From Congregibacter brevis (GTDB lineage Bacteria > Pseudomonadota > Gammaproteobacteria > Pseudomonadales > Halieaceae), in contig NZ_CP136865.1 in the NCBI RefSeq assembly GCF_045689245.1, positions 434,001 through 498,000 of the forward strand: a stretch of DNA of 64,000 nt, in the 5' to 3' direction. This document shows, piece after piece, positions 57,107 to 64,000 of this stretch. The number at the start of each line of letters is the position of its first letter. Position 1 is the first letter of the stretch. The translations under genes were made by a program, and so were the position numbers. The notes below the pieces were generated by a model. That model saw only the letters and a program-made list of their open reading frames with translations, was not told the DNA's origin and searched no databases.

Positions 57107-60046
57107 CTATTCTTTATGTTTGCCTGCAGATCCGAGAATATCCTCATCGTCTGCCGGTTCCGTATCTATGCCTTCTTCTTTATCAGCAACTACATCCGCA
57201 AAAAGCGATTCCCAGGCAAGCTGTACTGCGCTTCGCTCCGTTGCAAACTGCGTTGCCGGCAAACTTCGCGATTGCTGCTGCAGCGCCAACTGATGCGTGG
57301 CACTGCGCAATTCGAGATAGGCCTGTACCAGAGCCTGACATTGTTCCTTCTGCAAATAGCCGCTAAGAGCTAGCGCTTCGAGGATTCGGACGTTGTCCGA
57401 CCAATCAGCCAAGCTTGGTTCTTGTGACGCCCAGGCAAGAACAGCGTATTGCACCACAAATTCGATATCCACGATACCGCCGAAGCCCTGCTTGAGATCC
57501 AGTTCTGAGTCTTCCGCACCGACCCGGGCATGTTTGCGCATCTTCTCGCGCATGGTCACAACTTCCCGAGCTAGAGTACCGCGGTCGCGAGCTTCACAAA
57601 GAATTGTGCGGCGCAGGCTCTCCACTTTGTAAGCTAGCGCTTTGTCACCCGCTACGGGTCGCGCACGAACAAGGGCTTGATGCTCCCAGGTCCAGGCCTC
57701 ATTTTGCTGGTACTGCTCAAATGCTGCCAAGGTAGATACCAGCATTCCCGACGCGCCCGAAGGACGAAGACGCATGTCAATCTCATATAGCTGACCAAGC
57801 CCCATGCGCGTTTCAAGAATATGGATCATCTTCTGGCCCAAGCGCATGTAAAAGGTCGCGTTGTCGATGGCTCGGTCGCCGTCGGTGTAGCCGCCACTGC
57901 TGGCATCGTAGATAAACACCAGGTCCAGGTCAGAGGCATAGCTCAATTCGATACCACCAAGCTTGCCGTAAGCCAGGACGACAAACCCACGTCCTGTACC
58001 GTCTCTTGCAGGTTCGCCGTAACGCATAGAAAGTTGCGCCCAGGCCAGAGCGAGGACCTGCTCAAGACATACCTCGGCAATAAAACTAAGCTTGTCACTC
58101 ACCTTCATTAACGGGAGGCGCCCGGACAGCTCACTCGCCGCCACGCGGAGTACCTGCGACGCCTTAAAGTAACGAAGCGCATCCATGTGGCCTTCAAGAT
58201 CGTCCACCGTCAACCGAGCCAGCTGTTGGCGCAGTTCGGACTGCAACACCTCGCGCTCCGGCGCCGTGTAAAGGCTGCCGCGATCCAGCAACTCATCCAA
58301 CAGTGCCGGGCGCGTCGCCAGTTGCTCCGCTATCCAGGGGCTAGCTCCACAGAGGGTAGCGAGGTCGGCAAGCGCCGGCGGGTTTTCAATAAGTAGAAGC
58401 AGATACGCGCTGCGCCGTGCGACGGAACTCACCAAAGGAAGGGCACGCTCCAGCGCCAAATCCGGGTGCTCGCATTCAGCACAGGCTTCCAGCAGAAGCG
58501 GCATAAAACGATCAAGACGCTCCCGACCTTCTGCTTGCAGAGTCTGGGTAAGCCGAGACTCAAACAACCCGCGCAGGAGTTCCGCAAGACGCTCCGCGTC
58601 TTTGAATCCGAGGCCCGTTAACTGTTTAGGGTCGCAACTAGCGCTCCACAAACCTTCGCTCTCAGGGGCTGGGGAAGAATCTTCATCCTCAGCAATCAGG
58701 GCAGCAAAATGTCCGGCGACGTCGTGGCGGCGCCTCTGCAACTCGCCCAGAAAAACATCGTAGTCCGGGAATCCCATGCAATGAGCAAGAGCCGCTCGGG
58801 CCGTTGTATCTTCCGGGAGCTCTTGTGTCTGACGATCATCCCAAGCCTGTATGCCGTGCTCCACATCGCGAAGGAACAAGTAAGCAGTCTGCAGTTCCTT
58901 CGCTACCGGCTCGGGCAAGCAGCCCAGCTCCGCGCACTCAGCAAGTACAGGTGATAACTCCCGACGCTGCAGCGACGTATCACGCCCACCACGGATAAGC
59001 TGAAAACACTGGGCGATAAACTCTATTTCCCGAATACCACCGCTCCCAAGCTTTACGTTGCTCTGCAATCCCCGACGACGTACCTCAGCGACGATCAACT
59101 GCTTCATGGATCGAAGGCTTTCGATAGCGCTGTAGTCCACGTAGCGGCGATAAACAAAGGGCTGCAGGCACTCCATGAGCTCGCGCCTATGGATAATACT
59201 TCCCGTGACCGGTCGCGCCTTGATCAGCGCATAGCGCTCCCAGTCTCTCCCCTGCTCCTGATAGTAGGCCTCCAGGGCAGCAAAGCTCTGCACAAGCGAT
59301 CCGCTCTCGCCATACGGTCTCAAACGCATATCAACCCGAAACACAAAACCCTCGGCTGTCACCGGGTCTAAAAGCGCGATCAGAGCGCGACCCACTCGGG
59401 TGAAGAACTCTTCATTGCTGATCGAGCGGCGCTCTCCGTCGGTACTTCCGCCCTCAGGATAGGTAAAGATTAGGTCGATGTCGGATGACAGGTTGAGCTC
59501 GTGGGCGCCAAGCTTGCCCATCGCAAGAACCACTAACTCCTGATACTCACCGCTCTGCCTTCCCCGTGGCTGGCCATGTTTGGCTTCAAGCTCCGCCGCG
59601 CAATGCTTAAGACCCAGCGATATACATGCATCGGCCAGCCAGGACACATCCCTCGTGGTTTCAAGAGTGGGGGCTAGTCGGTTGAGGTCCCGCCAGATAA
59701 TGCGCAGCATTTGGCGCTGCCGAAAGCGTCTGAGCACGACAGCCGCGTCTTCATCGCTTCGAGCAAGAAGCTCAGCCAACTCGGACTCTAAGGCGCCTTC
59801 ACGTAGTGGTGTTTCGAGATGCCCGGCAGTTGCCATTTGCACGAGTAGCCAAGGCCTCCGGCGCAGACTCTCCGCAACGTAGCGAGACCCGGCAAGAACT
59901 GTGTTCAACTGCTCGGCAAAACCCACCCGCTCCAGAAGTGACTCCAGCGCCCGGCGCTCGGCGGCCCCCGCGGCCCCAAGAATGTCCGCCCATGCCATCT
60001 CCACCGGAGCTCTTAGAATCTCCGGCAACTTCGCCAACTGATTCAT
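57107..60046 (-). CDS. glnE: Bifunctional glutamine synthetase adenylyltransferase/adenylyl-removing enzyme
   Basis: Adenylylates and deadenylylates glutamine synthetase in response to PII. 979 aa, slightly longer than E. coli GlnE (946), mainly through an acidic C-terminal tail (EEGIDTEPADDEDILG). Two nucleotidyltransferase halves are seen: the N-terminal adenylyl-removase with SSDIDLIFTYPEGGSTDG (about 179-196), and the C-terminal adenylyltransferase with ASDLDLVFIYDASSGGYTDG (about 708-727), joined by PII-binding helices. Starts 4 bp after the gspE-like stop. Confidence 0.96.
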   Translation of the reverse strand: MNQLAKLPEILRAPVEMAWADILGAAGAAERRALESLLERVGFAEQLNTVLAGSRYVAESLRRRPWLLVQMATAGHLETPLREGALESELAELLARSDEDAAVVLRRFRQRQMLRIIWRDLNRLAPTLETTRDVSWLADACISLGLKHCAAELEAKHGQPRGRQSGEYQELVVLAMGKLGAHELNLSSDIDLIFTYPEGGSTDGERRSISNEEFFTRVGRALIALLDPVTAEGFVFRVDMRLRPYGESGSLVQSFAALEAYYQEQGRDWERYALIKARPVTGSIIHRRELMECLQPFVYRRYVDYSAIESLRSMKQLIVAEVRRRGLQSNVKLGSGGIREIEFIAQCFQLIRGGRDTSLQRRELSPVLAECAELGCLPEPVAKELQTAYLFLRDVEHGIQAWDDRQTQELPEDTTARAALAHCMGFPDYDVFLGELQRRRHDVAGHFAALIAEDEDSSPAPESEGLWSASCDPKQLTGLGFKDAERLAELLRGLFESRLTQTLQAEGRERLDRFMPLLLEACAECEHPDLALERALPLVSSVARRSAYLLLLIENPPALADLATLCGASPWIAEQLATRPALLDELLDRGSLYTAPEREVLQSELRQQLARLTVDDLEGHMDALRYFKASQVLRVAASELSGRLPLMKVSDKLSFIAEVCLEQVLALAWAQLSMRYGEPARDGTGRGFVVLAYGKLGGIELSYASDLDLVFIYDASSGGYTDGDRAIDNATFYMRLGQKMIHILETRMGLGQLYEIDMRLRPSGASGMLVSTLAAFEQYQQNEAWTWEHQALVRARPVAGDKALAYKVESLRRTILCEARDRGTLAREVVTMREKMRKHARVGAEDSELDLKQGFGGIVDIEFVVQYAVLAWASQEPSLADWSDNVRILEALALSGYLQKEQCQALVQAYLELRSATHQLALQQQSRSLPATQFATERSAVQLAWESLFADVVADKEEGIDTEPADDEDILGSAGKHKE

Positions 60047-60050
60047 AGGC

Positions 60051-61826
60051 TTACTGACTTATTGCAGGCGCAACCCGCAGTACCTCTTCCACGGTGGTTT
60101 CACCGCGGGCAACACGAGCAGCGCCGCTTACTCGTAAGGACTGCATCCCCTCGCTGAAAGCAATATCTCTAAGGCGAGCAGTGTTAATGTCCTTAACGAT
60201 CTCTCCCTGAACCGCGGGGGTATTAACCAGCACCTCGTAGATGCCCCGTCGACCCCGATAACCGGTGTCACGGCAGGTTTTACAGCCTACGGCTTCGTAG
60301 ATTTCAGCCGGTGGGGGAATATCAAAAGGCTGAACAAGCTCTCGCCAACCCTGCACGTCCGTAGGCTTGGCGCGCTTACAGTCGTCACAGAGAATACGCA
60401 CAAGTCGCTGGGACATAATCCCCCGAAGCGTCGCCTTTACAAGATAGGCGGGAGCGCCAAGCTCGAGCAGCCGAGAGACGGAACTGGGAGAGTCGTTGGT
60501 GTGCAAGGTGGATAACACCAGATGACCCGTGAGCGCCGCCTGAATCGCCATGTTCGCGGTCTCGAGGTCTCGAATCTCTCCGATCATAATAATGTCGGGA
60601 TCCTGGCGCATGAGCGTTCGCACGCCCGTAGAGAAATCCAGATCAATACCGTGATTCACCTGCATTTGATTGAACGCGCCCTCTACCATCTCGATAGGAT
60701 CTTCGATGGTGCATACGTTTACTGACGTGGTAGCAAGCTGACGCAGCGTTGAATATAAAGTTGTGGTCTTACCCGACCCGGTGGGACCCGTAACCAGCAC
60801 AATACCATTACCGGTACCGGTCATGGCATGCCAGCGGGCGAGGTCATCATCCGCCAATCCCAGGGCTTCAAAGCTTTTTTGCAGTACCTCCGGGTCGAAG
60901 ATACGCATGACCAATTTCTCACCAAAAGCGGTGGGCAGTGTAGACAATCGGAGTTCGACTTCGGTGCCGCCGGGACTGCGAGTCTTCAGCCGTCCGTCCT
61001 GGGGGCGACGCTTTTCGGCCACATCCATGCGTCCAAGAATTTTGATTCGGCTGGTAACCGCGGCACAGACCTGTTCGGGCAGCTCGTACACAGTATTGAG
61101 AACGCCATCGATTCTAAATCGGACATTACCCACGTTTCGCCGGGGCTCAATGTGAATATCGCTGGCACGCTGCTCAAAAGCGTATTGAAGGAGCCAGTCC
61201 ACGATACTGACAATGTGCTGGTCGTTCGCGTCGGGCTCGCGCATAGAGCCCAACTCCAGCATCTGCTCCAAATTCCCAATATTGCCCGTCGAACTACCTT
61301 TACCTGCGGCTCGGGCACCGCGCACGGAACCAGCCATGGTGTAAAACTCGGCTGTGTAGCGCACAAGATCCCGGGGGTCTGTAATTACCCGCCGAATTTG
61401 TTTGCGAAGAACCTGCTCAAGATTCGACTGCCATGCGCGCTGATACGGCTCGGCGCTGGCAATAACCACCTCGTCGTCGGCTACCGCAACCGCAAGAATG
61501 CGATGCCGTTCAGCAAAGGCGCGCGACATCACTTCAGAAACTTCGGCCACGTTGACTTTGAGAGGGTCAATTTCGACGATTGCCTGACCACTTCGCTCGC
61601 TCAGCCAACTGAGCAGCGCCGTCATATCTAGCACCTGATCAGGATTCTCCAGATCTTTGAGCTTCTGCTCGGCAAGAAAAACCAGAGGATGAATAGCTCC
61701 TGGAGACAGCCCCTGCAGACGACGGAGATCACCCGCCGCTATACGGCCGTCGGTAAGCAAACCCTCTAGTAAGACCTTAAGCGTAAGCAAACCCTCAGCG
61801 GGCTCACTATTTTCCGGCTTAAGCAT
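60051..61826 (-). CDS. GspE/PulE-type secretion ATPase
   Basis: Hexameric ATPase of type II secretion or type IV pilus-like machines, 591 aa. An N-terminal GspE_N-like domain (about 95-180) precedes the ATPase: GSRVDGVLN-like VRFRIDGVLNTVY, Walker A GPTGSGKTTTLYSTL (about 350-364), Asp box IGEIRDLETANMAIQAALTGH, Walker B-type EDPIE, and a tetracysteine zinc motif (CDDC...CKTC). It is not next to other gsp or pil genes, so the machine it serves is unknown. Stop lies 4 bp before glnE; a conserved link with glnE is not known to me. Confidence 0.93.
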   Translation of the reverse strand: MLKPENSEPAEGLLTLKVLLEGLLTDGRIAAGDLRRLQGLSPGAIHPLVFLAEQKLKDLENPDQVLDMTALLSWLSERSGQAIVEIDPLKVNVAEVSEVMSRAFAERHRILAVAVADDEVVIASAEPYQRAWQSNLEQVLRKQIRRVITDPRDLVRYTAEFYTMAGSVRGARAAGKGSSTGNIGNLEQMLELGSMREPDANDQHIVSIVDWLLQYAFEQRASDIHIEPRRNVGNVRFRIDGVLNTVYELPEQVCAAVTSRIKILGRMDVAEKRRPQDGRLKTRSPGGTEVELRLSTLPTAFGEKLVMRIFDPEVLQKSFEALGLADDDLARWHAMTGTGNGIVLVTGPTGSGKTTTLYSTLRQLATTSVNVCTIEDPIEMVEGAFNQMQVNHGIDLDFSTGVRTLMRQDPDIIMIGEIRDLETANMAIQAALTGHLVLSTLHTNDSPSSVSRLLELGAPAYLVKATLRGIMSQRLVRILCDDCKRAKPTDVQGWRELVQPFDIPPPAEIYEAVGCKTCRDTGYRGRRGIYEVLVNTPAVQGEIVKDINTARLRDIAFSEGMQSLRVSGAARVARGETTVEEVLRVAPAISQ

Positions 61827-62015
61827 GCGAAAAAACCCCTGTTTTCACGGCTAATGGCGCTCAGGCATGCTACCACAGCCCGGCACTTTGACCCTCGACT
61901 TCACGGCGATAAAGCCGTATTAATAGTAAGGGTAAATTTCATCATTCGGGACAAGACAGATGGCGCAAACAGGCTCTATACTCCGCGACTTCCCGAGACC
62001 AGAGATGGCACTTGC

Positions 62016-62690
62016 ATGACAAGTCCTTTGGGCAAGCTATTTGGCAGATCTCCGATCCAGCCAATACAAGAGCACATGCAGCTCGCGCAGGAAACCGTGC
62101 AGTTGCTATGCGAACTATTGGCTGCCAGCGCAGACCAGGACTGGAATCGCGTTGCCGAGATCCACAGCGTGATCGATAGCACCACCTCTGACGCGCGAAA
62201 GCTACGCAGAGAGATTCGTCAGCAGCTACCCCGAGGGCTCCTTCTTGCGATGCCTCGGCCCGACCTTCTAGAGCTGCTGGATATACAGAACCGCATCACC
62301 GTGTGTGTGCGAGAAATCGCCAGGCCGGTAGCACTTCGAGGCATGCAGTTCCCCAAACAGCTGCAAACCATCCTCGACAAGCACTGCAGCCTTCTTGCGG
62401 CAACTGCCGGTCAGGCACTCACCGCAATCCGGGAGCTTGATGAGCTGATTACCGAGGGCTTTGGACAGCGCGAGCGGAAAATCATGGAGAAGATGCTGGG
62501 GTCTCTGGAGAGACAGGTGCGCCGTTGTGATGCACAGCAGCAGCGTCTGGTTCGCCAGCTCGGTAAGACTGAAGATAGTTTCCCGGTCCTTGATGCTGTT
62601 TTTTACTACCAGATCGCCACCGCGCTAGCTCAATTGGCTGACGCCTGTGGAGAAGTGGGTGAGCAACTTGAACTCCTTTTGGCACGCTAG
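62016..62690 (+). CDS. DUF47 family (TIGR00153, PhoU-like) protein
   Basis: All-helical PhoU-like protein of 224 aa from ATG 62016; the frame runs upstream to 61854, but that part is not family-like. SPLGKLFGRSPIQPIQEHM at the start and the long antiparallel helices, with metal-binding acidic residues in the EIHSVIDSTTSDARKLRREIRQQL segment, are typical. DUF47 proteins are encoded just before Pit transporters and are thought to regulate them; here the pit gene begins 28 bp downstream. Divergent from the gspE-like gene. Confidence 0.93.
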   Translation: MTSPLGKLFGRSPIQPIQEHMQLAQETVQLLCELLAASADQDWNRVAEIHSVIDSTTSDARKLRREIRQQLPRGLLLAMPRPDLLELLDIQNRITVCVREIARPVALRGMQFPKQLQTILDKHCSLLAATAGQALTAIRELDELITEGFGQRERKIMEKMLGSLERQVRRCDAQQQRLVRQLGKTEDSFPVLDAVFYYQIATALAQLADACGEVGEQLELLLAR

Positions 62691-62718
62691 TCAGAACTGA
62701 CGCGACGGATATTCGATC

Positions 62719-63996
62719 TTGGAAATTATTGCTGCCTACGGCCCCCAATTTCTGGGTCTTGCGTGTATCGCCGGATTCTTCATGGCCTGGGGTATTGGTG
62801 CGAATGACGTAGCCAATGCCATGGGAACCTCCGTGGGTTCCGGTGCACTCACTATTCGCCAGGCAATCATGATCGCGATTGTTTTCGAATTCCTGGGCGC
62901 TTATCTCGCCGGCGGCGAAGTCACCGAAACGATTCGCAAGGGCATTATTGATCCCAGCTTGCTGGAGGGATCTCCCGAACTTTTGGTTTACGGCATGATG
63001 TCTGCGCTGTTCGCCGCTGGCACCTGGCTGCTCATTGCCAGCGTTCGAGGCTGGCCCGTCTCCACTACGCACTCGATCGTAGGCGCCATTGTCGGCTTTG
63101 CTGCCGTCGGAATTTCTGTTGAGTCCGTGAACTGGAGCCAGGTCGGCACCATTGCCATGAGCTGGGTGATCTCGCCGGTGCTTGCAGGAACTATCTCCTT
63201 CGCCCTGTTTATGAGCGTTAAGCTGCTGATTCTGGATAACGATGACCCATTCCTTCGCGCCAAGCGGCTTATCCCGGTCTACATGTGGATCGTAGGCTTC
63301 ATGATCTCCATGGTGACGCTGCTAAAAGGCCTGAAGCATTTGGGTCTGGAGCTGGATTTCGGACTGGGATCAAAGTTTGCTAACGCCGTACCACTATCGT
63401 TTGGCGTGGGGCTGGTGGTAGCTGTCTTTGGCGCTATGTTACTGCGCAGAATCCCCTTTGAAGCTAATGAGGACAACCGTTTTGCCAGTGTAGAGCGGGT
63501 GTTTGGCGTGCTGATGATGTTCACGGCCTGCTCCATGGCTTTTGCTCATGGCTCCAACGATGTTGCTAACGCCATTGGGCCGCTTGCCGCGGTGACCAGC
63601 ATCGTTCAATCCGGTGGTGCGGTTAACGCCACTGCCGTTATGCCCGGCTGGATCCTGTTGATCGGAGCTCTGGGCATCGTCGCAGGCCTTACCACCTACG
63701 GTTGGAAAGTTATCGCCACCGTTGGCAACAAAATCACCGAGCTGACGCCCTCGCGGGGGTTTGCAGCTACCCTCGCCGCCGCCTCTACGGTGGTTTTCGC
63801 CTCTGCGACGGGCTTGCCTATATCAACGACCCACACTCTTGTGGGCGCTGTGCTGGGCGTGGGGCTGGCGCGGGGTATTGCGGCCATCGACCTTCGTGTC
63901 ATCGGGTCGATCTTCCTAAGCTGGCTCATTACGCTCCCCGCAGGCGCCATTCTGGCGATAATCTTTTTCTTCACGCTCCGCGGGATATTTGGCTAG
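62719..63996 (+). CDS. pitA: Inorganic phosphate transporter, Pit family
   Basis: Low-affinity phosphate symporter in the inner membrane, 425 aa, TTG start. Two inverted PHO4 repeats carry the signature GANDVANAMGTSVGSG (about residues 22-37) and HGSNDVANAIGPLA (about 276-289), plus the paired STTHSIVGA and STTHTLVGA loops. About ten membrane helices. The central loop (DNDDPFLRAKR) is short. The upstream DUF47 gene forms a conserved pair with it. The stop is 4 bp from the window end, so the terminator is not visible. Confidence 0.95.
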   Translation: MEIIAAYGPQFLGLACIAGFFMAWGIGANDVANAMGTSVGSGALTIRQAIMIAIVFEFLGAYLAGGEVTETIRKGIIDPSLLEGSPELLVYGMMSALFAAGTWLLIASVRGWPVSTTHSIVGAIVGFAAVGISVESVNWSQVGTIAMSWVISPVLAGTISFALFMSVKLLILDNDDPFLRAKRLIPVYMWIVGFMISMVTLLKGLKHLGLELDFGLGSKFANAVPLSFGVGLVVAVFGAMLLRRIPFEANEDNRFASVERVFGVLMMFTACSMAFAHGSNDVANAIGPLAAVTSIVQSGGAVNATAVMPGWILLIGALGIVAGLTTYGWKVIATVGNKITELTPSRGFAATLAAASTVVFASATGLPISTTHTLVGAVLGVGLARGIAAIDLRVIGSIFLSWLITLPAGAILAIIFFFTLRGIFG

Positions 63997-64000
63997 ACCT

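Noticed and set aside
60828..61631. 267-codon plus-strand ORF antisense to the GspE-type ATPase
   Set aside because: It lies wholly inside a gene with all ATPase motifs, and its translation shows no domain or hydrophobic pattern; long antisense frames are common at this base composition.
1..64000. CRISPR arrays, prophage or insertion sequences
   Set aside because: No regularly spaced direct repeats, no phage structural or lysis genes and no transposase were found in any frame; only short tandem repeats and one palindromic element are present.

Overview
The window looks like chromosomal DNA of a free-living, aerobic, probably marine gammaproteobacterium. The evidence is RdgC, ParE, CpdA, a DUF1249 (YqiB-like) protein, WaaA and TolC, GlnE, a T2SS-type GspE ATPase, and a gene order resembling the parE-cpdA-tolC-waaA-ilvE-glnE stretch of Pseudomonas. 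The OM60/NOR5 (Halieaceae) clade is a plausible guess from overall flavour (DUF6090, PEP-CTERM-like protein, octaheme cytochrome), but nothing here proves it. Coding density is very high. I see no rRNA, CRISPR array, prophage, transposase or integrase.

Layout. 1-2.2 kb: the end of an HSDL2-like SDR gene, a DUF4198 exported protein coupled to an LEA2-type lipoprotein, and tRNA-Phe(GAA). 2.2-9.3 kb: diguanylate cyclase, an unrecognised 741-aa membrane protein, a TolB-N/TPR membrane protein, DUF6090, NUDIX. 9.5-16.5 kb: gamma-glutamyltransferase, DUF2805/SpoIIAA-like pair, agmatinase, a small potassium channel, acetyltransferase, DUF1653, and a LytS/LytTR two-component pair. 16.5-20.7 kb: a FAD-oxidoreductase/SelD fusion overlapping the tRNA 2-selenouridine synthase MnmH, then RdgC. 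20.9-24.8 kb: glyoxalase I, a Cache-HAMP-PP2C-HATPase phosphatase with its STAS partner, and an amidotransferase. 25-33.7 kb: octaheme cytochrome with TPRs, YceI, a deoxyribose/ribose module (kinase, DeoC, permease) containing a 120-bp palindromic element, HIT protein, a PEP-CTERM-like protein behind a perfect CRP-type site, and an M20 peptidase.

33.8-39.4 kb is the most accessory-looking part: DUF1697, a clearly decayed GNAT acetyltransferase (17-bp duplication frameshift, amber codon, damaged CoA loop), a small membrane protein, a serine hydrolase, and an AraC-controlled NmrA/DUF4345 pair. 39.4-47 kb carries parE, a purine nucleoside permease-like gene, cpdA and the DUF1249 gene, all divergent from tolC, then waaA. 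47-55 kb is an envelope-glycan block: two methyltransferases, an alpha/alpha-barrel protein, a GT4 glycosyltransferase and a complete dTDP-L-rhamnose set (rmlA, C, B, D) split over two divergent units. 55-62 kb is one long reverse-strand run gspE-glnE-ilvE-hydrolase leading into rmlD. The window ends with a DUF47/PhoU-like protein and a Pit-type phosphate transporter.

No dramatic unknown defence or mobile system is visible. The observations most worth following are the GNAT pseudogene, the palindromic element, the unrecognised membrane protein, the self-contained partner-switching pair, the selenium-only-for-tRNA gene pair, and the rearranged LPS-core synteny block.
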